64,000 nt of DNA from Microbispora triticiradicis. GTDB lineage: Bacteria > Actinomycetota > Actinomycetes > Streptosporangiales > Streptosporangiaceae. Position 1 is the stretch's first letter; each line of letters opens with the position of its first letter. The position numbers were made by a program, and so were the translations under genes. Positions 42,572 through 51,122 of this stretch are shown piece by piece. A model generated the notes under the pieces. That model did not search any database. It saw nothing but the letters and a program-made list of their open reading frames with translations, and was not told where the DNA came from. The DNA lies in contig QFZU02000056.1 of the NCBI GenBank assembly GCA_003260025.2, forward strand, positions 1 to 64,000, in the 5' to 3' direction.

Positions 42572-43449
42572 GCGACAGCGGTGGGGCACGGACCCCCGGC
42601 AGCGCCAGGCAGAAACCGGCGGGCGCCCGTCCGGCGTCGTCCTCCAACGGCGTTACCGCGCGGGCACAGGATGGCGGTAGCGTCCCCAGGGTGGGTTCCG
42701 AAGGAGATGACGTGACCGCCGCCGACAAGGCGAAGGCCGAAGACACCATGCGCATCCGGACCACGGCCGCCGACCAGCCGTGGAAGCGGCAGGCGACCGC
42801 GGACGGCGCCACCGACAAGGGCAGGCCCGAGAACGGCAGGCCCACCGGCGGCGGGTCCGACGGCGGCGCCACGGCGCAGTATCCCCGGCCCGCCGGGGTG
42901 GCCGCGGCCGCTCCCGTTGTGGACGGCGCTCGGGCGCCTGTGGACAACGGCGCTCCCAAGATGGACGGCGGCTCCGTACGCGGGCTCACCTTCGGCCCCG
43001 GAGGCACGGACCGCCCCGAGGCCGCCAAGGGCAAGGACAAGAAGCCCGGCGTCGGCGTCCGCCCGCCGCGCAAGGCCCACCTGGTGCTGCGCCGGGTCGA
43101 GCCGTGGTCGGCGATGAAGTTCAGCTTCGTCGTCTCGCTGGTCTGCTTCGTCGTGCTGTTCGTGGCCGTCGCGGTGCTGTACGGCGTGCTCTCGGCGCTC
43201 GGCGTCTTCTCCTCGATCACCGACACCGTCATGCAGCTCACCACGAGCGGCGGCGTCGCGGGCAAGGGCGTCGGCACCATCGACATCCGCGGCTGGTTCG
43301 AGCCGGTCCGCATCCTCGGATACGCGGCACTGCTCGGCGCGCTGAACGTCGTGCTCATCACCGCGCTGTCCACCCTCGGTGCCGTGATCTACAACATCTC
43401 CGCGGACCTCGTCGGCGGCGTCGAGGTCACCTTCAGCGAAGCCGAGTGA
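42568..43449 (+). CDS. DUF3566 transmembrane protein
   Basis: 293 residues; ATG overlaps the gyrA stop by 4 bases. The first about 170 residues are Ala/Gly/Asp-rich and disordered. The conserved DUF3566 core starts at [18 protein letters not shown] with two membrane helices (about residues 185-208 and 248-275) and ends [12 protein letters not shown]. Conserved third gene of the actinobacterial gyr operon; role unknown (DLS homologues are linked to longevity). Confidence 0.92.
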
Positions 43450-43455
43450 CCCCCC

Positions 43456-43490
43456 CGTACGGCGGGCCGCCCCGAGCGGCCGGCCGTACG
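43456..43490 (+). terminator. Terminator after gyrB-gyrA-DUF3566
   Basis: CGTACGGC / GCCGTACG outer stem with inner GGCCGC/GCGGCC pairing; no T-run. Confidence 0.7.
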
Positions 43491-43606
43491 AGGCGGGCAC
43501 CCGCGCTTCGCGGCACGACCACCGGGCCGGACACGGTAAGCTTTTCCTCGTCCGGAAGCGGATTCGCCACCGGAAACCGGATGCGGTAACGTTCGTTGCG
43601 CATCGC

Positions 43607-43683
43607 GGGGCTATAGCTCAGACGGTTAGAGCGCTTCCCTGATAAGGAAGAGGTCCCAGGTTCAAGTCCTGGTAGCCCCACCA
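43607..43683 (+). tRNA. tRNA-Ile (anticodon GAT)
   Basis: 77 nt cloverleaf: acceptor GGGGCTA (43607-43613) pairs with TAGCCCC (43673-43679), the anticodon GAT is at 43641-43643 in TTCCCTGATAAGGAA, the T-arm is CCAGGTTCAAGTCCTGG, and a CCA end is encoded. Conserved downstream of gyrA in many bacteria. It marks the end of conserved synteny here. Confidence 0.97.
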
Positions 43684-43698
43684 AGAAGCACCAGCTCA

Positions 43699-43731
43699 GA
43701 GGCCAGTTCCCAAGATCCGGGACCTGGCCTC
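43699..43731 (+). terminator. Terminator after tRNA-Ile
   Basis: GAGGCCAG / CTGGCCTC stem, with TCCC/GGGA pairing inside after one mismatch, followed by TTGATCGTTTG. Confidence 0.7.
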
Positions 43732-43904
43732 TTGATCGTTTGACCGTCATCTGACCGTCGCGCCATCCGTCACCAGCGGGCACCGATGCGTTCAAGTGAG
43801 TTTCTGGCGGCATCTTGGCCGAGGGATTGCGGCAATTCACGCCCGTTCACATCCGGTATGAACCCGTCGTCTCCTCTATCGTGAGGCCGGGAAGGGAAGC
43901 GGTG

Positions 43905-46900
43905 ATGCGCTGGCGGCGGATGGTCCTGGTGGTGGCGGTGCCGCTGGTCGTTGCAGGTGCCGGCACGCTGCTGACCATTGCGTCCAATGTCGCCACCGGC
44001 GGATCGAGTCCGTGGTTTCCCGCGATCGAGCGGCATCCCCTTTGGTGGACAGTGGGTGCGACCGCCGCGGTAGCCGGTGTGGCGGTGCTGGCTGGTTGGA
44101 GCCAACGGCTCGCTGAGCGGGAACTCGCCGCGCTGATCCCGCCGGTGCAACGCCCGGAGCGGTGGGTCGTCGACCGGCCGGCCGAGGTCGGCCGGATCGT
44201 GCGTGCGCTGCGCGTCTCCAGCACCACGGCGGTGCAGGGTGCTGGGGGTTTCGGCAAGACCACGGTGGCGAAGCTCGTACGGGCCGACCGGAGAGTCCTG
44301 CGCCGGTTCGGCGGGCGAGTGTACTGGGTGACGCTCGGCCGTGACGTGCGCCGTGACGCCCTGGTTTCGAAGGTCAACGACCTCGTCCGGCAGATTGACC
44401 CCGGCCAGGCGCAGCCGTTCACCGATGTGCAGCAGGCAGCCGATCATCTGGCGAAGGTGCTCGCCGCCGGGCCGTCGCGGCTTGTTGTGCTCGACGACGT
44501 GTGGTTCGACGATCAGCTCGCCGCGTTTCCGGTCGCCGGGCGGTGCGCAAGGTTGGTGACCACGAGGGTGCCGACGCTCGTCTCTGGTCACACGGTGGCG
44601 GCTGTACCCGTCGATCAGATGTCCGATGTGCAGGCGCGTGCGGTGCTGTTGGCGGACCTACCCGATCTGCCTCCGGACGTGATCAGTGGGTTACTGGCCG
44701 AGACCGGGCGGTGGCCGCTGCTGTTGCGACTGGTCAACAGGGTCTTACGCGACCAGGTTCGGTTGCGGACCGACTCGGCTGTGGTGGGGCGCGAGCTGCT
44801 GGAGGCGCTGCGGCATGGCGGCGTGACCGAAGTCGACCGCCTCACCGGCGCTGCGCCCCAGCGATTGGATGTCGGCGACCCACGACAGCGAGTCAGCGCG
44901 GTAGCCGCGACGATCGAGGCCGGCCGTGGGCTGCTCGCGCCGCTGGATCGCGCTCGTCTCGCCGAGTTGTCGATCTTCGCCGAGGACGATCCGGTGCCTG
45001 CGGCGCTGGTGGCGACGCTGTGGCGAGCCACCGGTGGGATCGACCGGCTCGCCGCCGACGCGATGTGCGCCCGGCTCGCCGACCTCGCTCTGGTGACGCT
45101 GGAGCCGACCGACGCCGGCGGCACCGTCGGCATGCACGATGTGCTGCGCGACTTCCTTCGCGGCGAGCTGGGCCCGGCGACAGTCGCCGACCTGAACCGG
45201 CGGCTGCTCGACGCGATCGCGGCCGGCCTGCCGGTCGAGCCGGACGACCCGCCGAGGATCGGCACACCGTGGTGGCGGTTGCCTGAAGCGGACGGGTACC
45301 TGTGGAACCACCTCGTCGAGCACCTGTGCGCCGCGGGCGCCGCGGCCGATGCCGAGGCGCTCGTCAGCGATCTACGGTGGGTCGCGGCACGGCTGGAGCG
45401 ATCCGGTCCCGCGGCACCGCTGGCGGATCTGAGGCATCTGGATACACCTCAGACCATCCGCCTGCGCGGGCTCCTCGGGCAGGCCGCTCACCTGCTGACG
45501 CCGACCGACCCACCTCACTCATGCGTCGACGTGCTGCTCAGCCGGATGGCCGACGATCCTGACTGGGGACCACAGGCACGGATGCTGACCGCCGGGCGCG
45601 TGGCGCCCACACTGGTCAACGACTGGCCGCTGCCGGATCTGCCGGACCCGGCCTTGCGCCGCGTCCTCACCGACCACACCGACTGGGTGTACGCCATGGC
45701 GATCGCCCCGGACGGCACCTGGCTCGCCACCGGCGGCTCGGACGCGACTGTACTCATCTGGGACACCGCGACCTGGCAGCGACGGGCGGTGCTCACCAAC
45801 CACTGGGGAAAGGTGTCCGCCGCGGTGGTCGCGCCCGACGGCACATGGCTCGCAACCGGCGACGACGTGGGCGCGGTGCGGATCTGGGACACTAGCTGCT
45901 GGCAGGAGCTCCGCACGCTCCACCTCGGCCGTCGGGTCAACGCCCTGGCGGTCGCCCCGGACGGCACCTGGCTCGCTGTGGGGACCAAGGACCGGTCGAT
46001 CCGCATCTGGAAGATCGACCGCTGGCGCGAGCAGGCACCGCTCGTGGGCCGCCGCAGCTCACTCAACGACATCGGATCCATCGCGGTCGCGCCCGACGGC
46101 ACCTGGCTCGCCGCCGTGTCCGGCCTTTCGACGGTACGAATCTGGGATGTCGTCACCGGCACGGTCCGAGCCGAACTATCCGGAAATCTAGCCGTGTACG
46201 GCGTGGCGGTGGCCCCCGACGGCACCTGGATGGCGACGGTCGACGCATCGTCGCACCTGCGCATCTGGGCCACCGACGATTGGCGGGAGCTCCGGGCGCT
46301 GCGCTACAGCGGCAGGGTGAACGCGGTCGCGGTCGCGCCGGACGGGACATGGCTCGCCGCCGCCGGCGAGGGCGGCGATCTGCGGCTGTGGGACACCACG
46401 ACATGGGAACAGCGCATGAGGCTCATCGGCTCGACCGTGATGGCGGTCGCGCCGGACGGCACCTGGCTCGCCGCCGGTAGCACCCACCGGGTCCGCGTCT
46501 GGGACACCCTCCGGCCGCGGCAGCGCGCCGCGGCCGACCGCAGCCGGTTCATTACCGCCGTGGCCGTCGCGCCCGACGGCACTTGGTACGCCACGGGAGA
46601 CCAGGGCGACGCCCACGTGCGGATCTGGGATCAATCCGGCATGCCCCGCGCCACCCTGGCCGGTCATACGAAATGGTGGGTCAATGACGTCGCCGTCGCG
46701 CCCGACGGCACCTGGCTCGCCACCGCCGGCGGGGACGACACCGTGCGGATCTGGGACACAGCGACCTGGCAACCGCGCAGCACCCTCACCGGCCATGACA
46801 ACTCCGTATACGCGGTTGCCAGCGCCCCCGACGGCAGTTGGCTGGCCAGCGTCGGCCACGACGGGACGGTACAGGTCTGGGACGTTGAGACCGGCGTACG

Positions 46901-47384
46901 CCAGGCGCTGATGTACGAGCACCGCGTCGTGTGCGCCGTGGTGGTGGCCCCCGACGGCACCTGGCTCGCCACCGGCGGGTGGGACGACACCGTGCGGATC
47001 TGGGACGCCACCACCTGGCGGCAGCGCGCGATACTCACCGGACACACGAACTGGGTGGATGGGCTCGCCATAGCGCCGGACGGCACCTGGCTGGCGAGCG
47101 TCAGCCGCGACGACACGACACGTATATGGGAAACGACCACCTGGCGCCAGCACCTGCGACTCACCGATCCAGCCGCGACCGCACTCGCCGTCGCCCCCGA
47201 TGGCCGCACGCTCGCCACCGCCGGCCATACCGGCGAAATCAAGCTCTGGGACCCCTCTACTGGCCACTCGCGCGCCATGATGCGAGTCGACGGCGGCGTA
47301 CGTGCATGCGCCTGGAGCCCGACTGGCAACCATCTCGTAGTTGGAGGCACCGCCGGTCTTTACCAGTTCACCATGACTTCATGA
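43905..47384 (+). CDS. Membrane-anchored STAND (NB-ARC-type) NTPase with 14 WD40 repeats
   Basis: 1159 residues from ATG 43905 (GGGAAGGGAAG upstream). Two membrane helices (about residues 5-29 and 45-65) form the N-terminus. The NB-ARC module has Walker A GAGGFGKTT (about 112-120), Walker B RLVVLDDVWF (about 192-200), a TTR sensor and a GRWPLLL motif, followed by winged-helix parts (GMHDVLRDFLRGEL). From about residue 582 to the end come 14 WD40 repeats around VAPDGTWLATGG...VRIWDT, enough for two 7-blade propellers. There is no enzymatic effector domain. STAND proteins oligomerise on ligand sensing; a membrane-disrupting output and a defence role are inference. Confidence 0.9.
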   Translation: MRWRRMVLVVAVPLVVAGAGTLLTIASNVATGGSSPWFPAIERHPLWWTVGATAAVAGVAVLAGWSQRLAERELAALIPPVQRPERWVVDRPAEVGRIVRALRVSSTTAVQGAGGFGKTTVAKLVRADRRVLRRFGGRVYWVTLGRDVRRDALVSKVNDLVRQIDPGQAQPFTDVQQAADHLAKVLAAGPSRLVVLDDVWFDDQLAAFPVAGRCARLVTTRVPTLVSGHTVAAVPVDQMSDVQARAVLLADLPDLPPDVISGLLAETGRWPLLLRLVNRVLRDQVRLRTDSAVVGRELLEALRHGGVTEVDRLTGAAPQRLDVGDPRQRVSAVAATIEAGRGLLAPLDRARLAELSIFAEDDPVPAALVATLWRATGGIDRLAADAMCARLADLALVTLEPTDAGGTVGMHDVLRDFLRGELGPATVADLNRRLLDAIAAGLPVEPDDPPRIGTPWWRLPEADGYLWNHLVEHLCAAGAAADAEALVSDLRWVAARLERSGPAAPLADLRHLDTPQTIRLRGLLGQAAHLLTPTDPPHSCVDVLLSRMADDPDWGPQARMLTAGRVAPTLVNDWPLPDLPDPALRRVLTDHTDWVYAMAIAPDGTWLATGGSDATVLIWDTATWQRRAVLTNHWGKVSAAVVAPDGTWLATGDDVGAVRIWDTSCWQELRTLHLGRRVNALAVAPDGTWLAVGTKDRSIRIWKIDRWREQAPLVGRRSSLNDIGSIAVAPDGTWLAAVSGLSTVRIWDVVTGTVRAELSGNLAVYGVAVAPDGTWMATVDASSHLRIWATDDWRELRALRYSGRVNAVAVAPDGTWLAAAGEGGDLRLWDTTTWEQRMRLIGSTVMAVAPDGTWLAAGSTHRVRVWDTLRPRQRAAADRSRFITAVAVAPDGTWYATGDQGDAHVRIWDQSGMPRATLAGHTKWWVNDVAVAPDGTWLATAGGDDTVRIWDTATWQPRSTLTGHDNSVYAVASAPDGSWLASVGHDGTVQVWDVETGVRQALMYEHRVVCAVVVAPDGTWLATGGWDDTVRIWDATTWRQRAILTGHTNWVDGLAIAPDGTWLASVSRDDTTRIWETTTWRQHLRLTDPAATALAVAPDGRTLATAGHTGEIKLWDPSTGHSRAMMRVDGGVRACAWSPTGNHLVVGGTAGLYQFTMTS
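45652..47381 (+). repeat. WD40-coding DNA repeats (14 units of about 110-130 bp)
   Basis: The near-identical block GCSCCSGACGGCACCTGGCT recurs once per unit. The high nucleotide identity between units suggests recent tandem duplication or gene conversion, and the region is prone to copy-number change or misassembly. Confidence 0.85.
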
Positions 47385-47447
47385 GCAGTAGCCACTGCCA
47401 CCGAATCGGTCATCGGGCACCGGCTCCCTGATCCGTACACCGGGTTA

Positions 47448-48612
47448 CTGAGGTTGAACTCGTGGTGTCGTAGGGGCTGATGGCTCGTCGTCCGTGCGGT
47501 ATCACCGGAGCATGCGATATCCACAAGGAGGCGGGCTGACTCCCGAACGGCAGCAGTTCCGCGAGGAGTTACGGCTCAAGGCGGCCGAGCGGTTCGCCCA
47601 GGGCGAGGCGAGCTCGGTCATCGCCAAGGCCCTGCGCCTCAACGTCCGCTCGGTACAACGGTGGCGGCAGAAGTGGGAGCAGGGCGGTCCGCGGGCCCTG
47701 CGGTCGCAGGGGCCGGCATCGCTGCCGAGGCTGAGCCAGGAGCAGTTCGCGCAGCTGGAGGCGGAGCTGGTCAAGGGGCCGACCGCGCACGGCTGGGAGG
47801 ACCAGCGCTGGACACTGGCGCGGATCAAGACGGTGATCGGTCGGCGCTTTCACATGGCCTACACGATTCAGGGCGTGCGGAAACTGCTGGCGCGTAACGG
47901 CTGGTCCTGGCAGGTCCCGGCCCGACGGGCCATGGAGCGGGACGACGGGGTGGTGGCCGGGTGGGTCAAGGAGGTGTGGCCCTGCGCGGAAGACTCGCGG
48001 CGGCCCGTGGAGCCTGGCTCGTCTTCGAGGACGAAGCCGGATTCTCCATGACGCCGCCGCGCACGCGAAGACCTGGTCACAGCGCGGCCGGACCCCGGTG
48101 GTGCGGGTCCGCGGCCGCTCCCGCAGACGGATCTCCATCGCCGCGCTGACCTGCTACAAACCCGGTCGCCGCTCCAGGCTCATCTACCGGCCCCGCCATG
48201 ACGACGGCCGTCGCGATGGGCGCAAGAGCTTCTCCTGGCGCGACTACCGGGACCTGTTGATCGCAGCACACCAGCAGCTCGGTGGCCCGATCGTTCTCGT
48301 CTGGGACAACCTCAACGTCCATAAGGCCGCCGACCTGCAAAAGTTCGCCGAGGCCCGGGACTGGCTGACCACCTACTATCTGCCGCCCTACGCACCCGAC
48401 CTCAACCCAGTCGAGGGGATCTGGTCCCTCCTGCGACGCGGCTGGCTCTCCAACGTCGCCTTCAGTACCCCTGAACACCTCGTCCAGCGCATCCGGCGCG
48501 GCCTACGGCACATCCAGTACCGCAGCGAACTCATAGACGGCTGCCTCGCCGAGACCGGCCTGGCAATCAGACCCACCTGAGCAACCCGGCCACATCACGA
48601 GTTCAACCTCAG
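47448..48612 (+). mobile_element. IS630-family insertion sequence
   Basis: 1165 bp bounded by inverted repeats CTGAGGTTGAACTCGTGRTGT (20 of 21 matches between ends) and flanked by TA on both sides (47446-47447, 48613-48614), the IS630/Tc1-type target duplication. It holds one broken transposase gene. The right end provides the stop codon of the neighbouring minus-strand gene. Confidence 0.92.
47512..48580 (+). pseudogene. IS630-family transposase, two frameshifts
   Basis: The N-terminal part (HTH: ASSVIAKALRLNVRSVQRWRQKW) reads in one frame to WVKEVWPCAEDS. The DDE segment LVFEDEAGFSMTPPRTR continues in a second frame, and TWSQRGRTPVVRVRG to the end (VWDNLNVHKA, PPYAPDLNPVEGIWSLL with catalytic D and E) in a third. 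Each switch is equivalent to one missing base, at about 47995 and 48067. Inactive unless both shifts are read through; sequencing error in GC runs is the alternative. Confidence 0.88.
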
Positions 48613-49472
48613 TAATGCAGGGCGGCCGCGAGTGCCTCGGCCAGGGTCACGGGTGGGCGGCCGATCAGGCGGCGCAAGTCGCCAGAGTCGGTGTACATCT
48701 CGCCGCGGTTCATACCGCGGTCAGCGTCAGCGAGGACCTCCGCCAGCTCGGCGGGTAGGCCCGCGGCGTCCAGTACCTGGGCGAAGTCGGCCACCGGGAG
48801 GTCAGCGTAGGTAACCTGCTTTCCGGCCGCAGCGGAGATCGCGGCGGCGAGCTCAGTCAGGGTGAAGGATTCGTCGCCGCCGAGCTCGTACACGGCGCCG
48901 GTGTGGCCTTCAGCGGTGAGGACGACCGCTGCGGCCTCGGCGTAGTCGGCGCGGGACGCGGCGCTGATCCGCCCCTCGCCTGCGGCGCCGACGACCGCGC
49001 CGTTCTGCAGGATCTGCGGCAGTTGGCTGGTGTAGTTCTCCAAGTACCAGCCGTTGCGCAGCAGCACGCTGGGGATTCCGCGGTCCCGCAGATACGCCTC
49101 GGTCTCGCTGTGCGTGGCACCGATGACGGTGGTGGCCGTGTCCGCGTGCGTCGTGCTCGTGTACGCCACTAGCGACACGCCTGCGGATGCCGCGGCGTCG
49201 ATCACGCGGCGGTGGTTGGCGACCCGCCCGCCCACGGGGACCGAGGCCGAGATCAGCAGCAGCCTGTCCGCCCCCGCGAATGCCTCGGCCAGGCCGTCCG
49301 TGTCCGCGAAGTCGGCGCGGCGTACCGTGATGCCTCGGTCGGCCAAATCCTTGATCCCGGCGATGTCCCGGCCGGTCGCGATGATGTCCGCGGCCGGGAT
49401 CCCGCGCCGCAGCAGTGCCTCGACGGTGAGCCTGCCCAGCTGGCCGGTGGCTCCAGTGACGACGATCGGCAT
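48609..49472 (-). CDS. NAD(P)H-binding quinone reductase-like protein (NmrA/QorB type)
   Basis: 287 residues from ATG 49472 (AAGGAAGGA 9 bases upstream; ATG 49481 is also in frame). The Rossmann motif is VVTGATGQLGRLTVEALL; the atypical SDR (NmrA-like) family lacks the catalytic Tyr-Lys dyad. It resembles E. coli QorB along its whole length. The last Tyr codon and the TGA stop come from the TA target and the IS630 end, so the original terminus has been replaced. Divergent from its likely HxlR regulator. Confidence 0.87.
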   Translation of the reverse strand: MPIVVTGATGQLGRLTVEALLRRGIPAADIIATGRDIAGIKDLADRGITVRRADFADTDGLAEAFAGADRLLLISASVPVGGRVANHRRVIDAAASAGVSLVAYTSTTHADTATTVIGATHSETEAYLRDRGIPSVLLRNGWYLENYTSQLPQILQNGAVVGAAGEGRISAASRADYAEAAAVVLTAEGHTGAVYELGGDESFTLTELAAAISAAAGKQVTYADLPVADFAQVLDAAGLPAELAEVLADADRGMNRGEMYTDSGDLRRLIGRPPVTLAEALAAALHY

Positions 49473-49586
49473 GATGGTCATTCCTTCCTTCCGCGCGTGC
49501 CTCGCACGCCTGCCGCGGTCCGTCCGCCGCGGGATGGAACACAGAATGACCTGGACACTCTCTGTTGGGGAGTAGCCACTTCTTGG

Positions 49587-49602
49587 TAGGGTACTTACCC
49601 TA
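49587..49602. promoter_or_regulatory. Palindromic operator TAGGGTA-CT-TACCCTA
   Basis: Perfect 7-2-7 inverted repeat in the divergent gap between the QorB-like gene and the HxlR gene, 23 bases before the latter's ATG. Expected operator for the HxlR/QorR-type repressor. Confidence 0.7.
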
Positions 49603-49625
49603 GCGAAAGCATTGAGGTGAGCCGT

Positions 49626-50030
49626 ATGGCTGCTGTCGAGAATGTGACCGGGCCCATGCCGTCATTCGATCCGTACGAGCGCGGCTGCCCGTCGCGGGAC
49701 CTGCTCGACCAGATCGGCAGCAAGTGGGCGGTCCTCGTGCTGGGCGAACTCGGCCGGAACGGGACCTCCCGGTTCGGTCATCTCCGGCAGGCGCTGGCGG
49801 GCGTGAGCGAGAAGATGCTCACCCAGACGCTGCGCACCCTCGAACGCGACGGGCTGGTCAGCCGGACCGTCTACCCAGAGGTGCCGCCGCACGTGGAGTA
49901 TGAGCTGACCGCGCTCGGCCAGACGCTACGGGAACCGCTGAAGGCGCTCACGGAGTGGTCCGTGCTGCACATCGAAGAAGTCATCACCGCCCGCGAAGAG
50001 TACGACGACCGCACTGAGCGCACCAGGTAA
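49626..50030 (+). CDS. HxlR-family (DUF24) regulator, QorR-like
   Basis: 134 residues from ATG 49626; GTG 49617 is an in-frame alternative. The HxlR winged helix is clear (LLDQIGSKWAVLVLGELGRNGTSRFGHLRQAL, then GVSEKMLTQTLRTLERDGLVSR). A Cys in the N-terminal RGCPSRD matches the redox-sensing Cys of QorR-type members. Divergent from a quinone reductase-like gene across a palindrome, so thiol/quinone-responsive repression is likely. Confidence 0.9.
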   Translation: MAAVENVTGPMPSFDPYERGCPSRDLLDQIGSKWAVLVLGELGRNGTSRFGHLRQALAGVSEKMLTQTLRTLERDGLVSRTVYPEVPPHVEYELTALGQTLREPLKALTEWSVLHIEEVITAREEYDDRTERTR

Positions 50031-50052
50031 TCAGCGGCGGCCAGCGGTCTGG

Positions 50053-50136
50053 TCATAGACGGCCGCCTCGCCGAGACCGGCCCGACAATCAGACCCACCT
50101 AAGCCACCCGGCGACATCACGAGTTCAACCTCAGTA
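50053..50136 (+). mobile_element. Solo right end of the IS630 element
   Basis: 84 bp nearly identical to 48531-48614, the last codons of the IS630 transposase plus the terminal repeat and TA, in the same orientation. The rest of the element is missing. The QorB-like/HxlR pair thus lies between two direct copies of this end. Confidence 0.9.
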
Positions 50137-50345
50137 GTCGGGGAGCCACGCTCCGCATCGGGTTCGACACCACAAGTTGGTGTTCCGAACAGGAGTCATC
50201 CCCCCGTGAAGTACGTCCTCGTCGCGGTTCCCGACGCGACGGCACTGCCCGTGACGCGATCAGGATGCGCCCACCCACGTTGCCTTTGGGATGCATTGCG
50301 GGTTGGCTCACGCGGCGAGGCTGTCCGAGTTTCGCTGAGCTCATA

Positions 50346-51122
50346 ATGTCAGTGACGTCTGGCATGCTGCCGCTCGTGGGAGATCAGGATGAGGACGCCA
50401 GCCGACAGGAGCAATGGGCTCGGCTCCAGCGCGAATTCATCTCCAACATATCGAATCCGGGGCTCCGGCTAGAAGAGATGCCGCGGTCGTCCAAAGATCG
50501 CTGCTGGTGGCGATGTTCGAACGAAGGCTGCGATCACGAATGGCCGGCGGCCTTGCAGTTTCGGACCCGACGCAAGCCGACAGGGTGCCCGGAATGCTCG
50601 AGGAGGCGGAACCGGGTGCCCGGGCCGGGTGAGTCGCTTGCTGACGTCAATCCCGCACTGGCCAAGCAATTCCGACGGAATCTAAGCCGTCCGGAGCGAG
50701 GGCCGGATACCTTGCTGCCGCAAGCGCATGATTTGTGCGAGTGGGAGTGTGAGCAAGGGCATCTGAAACCCGCCACAGTCGCCAACCTCACCAACGGACG
50801 CGGGTGTTCGGACTGCAGCGGTCAGGGGCGCTCCTTCTTCGAGTGCAAGGTAGCAGCGCTCGTTGAAGCCGCGTCCGGGCTTGCCGTCGATTTGGACTAT
50901 CGGCTGCGCCTGGAGGGGCGAAGACAGGATCGCTTCGATCTCTTCTTGCCGGAGCTGGGCCTGCTCATCGACTTGGATCCTGCCTGGGGCCATGAAGGAG
51001 CGGCCAGTATCGCGCGTGACACCGCGAAGACAGAAGCGGCCATGGCTGCCGGGCTCGACCTGGTGCGGATTCGCGAGCGTGGGCTGCCCCCGCTGCTAGG
51101 GGCGAAGTGGGCGCCCCGGTAG
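50346..51122 (+). CDS. Zinc-ribbon and restriction-like nuclease domain protein, C-terminus probably truncated
   Basis: 258 residues from ATG 50346 (start uncertain; open to 50265). It carries two zinc-ribbon units of the DUF4379 kind, each ending C-x2-C (the first with GCPEC, the second with GCSDC). Then comes a nuclease-like part (SFFECKVAALVE; RFDLFLPELGLLIDLDP; later K...LVRIRERGLPPL) like Vsr/PD-(D/E)XK proteins. It stops shortly after RIRERGLPPL, where homologues usually continue. The end overlaps the convergent methyltransferase frame by over 200 bases. Low-confidence function: DNA cleavage or repair accessory to modification. Confidence 0.7.
   Translation: MSVTSGMLPLVGDQDEDASRQEQWARLQREFISNISNPGLRLEEMPRSSKDRCWWRCSNEGCDHEWPAALQFRTRRKPTGCPECSRRRNRVPGPGESLADVNPALAKQFRRNLSRPERGPDTLLPQAHDLCEWECEQGHLKPATVANLTNGRGCSDCSGQGRSFFECKVAALVEAASGLAVDLDYRLRLEGRRQDRFDLFLPELGLLIDLDPAWGHEGAASIARDTAKTEAAMAAGLDLVRIRERGLPPLLGAKWAPR

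Noticed and set aside
43433..43840. Minus-strand open frame with a GLPGLEPGTSSLSGKRSNRLSY-like peptide
   Set aside because: This is the antisense translation of tRNA-Ile, a well-known false protein.
45652..47381. Regularly spaced repeats resembling an array
   Set aside because: The repeats are in frame and encode WD40 blades; they are not a CRISPR array. No CRISPR or cas genes were seen in the window.
47961..48149. Separate 62-codon ORF inside the IS630 element
   Set aside because: Only the middle frame of the broken transposase, not an independent gene.
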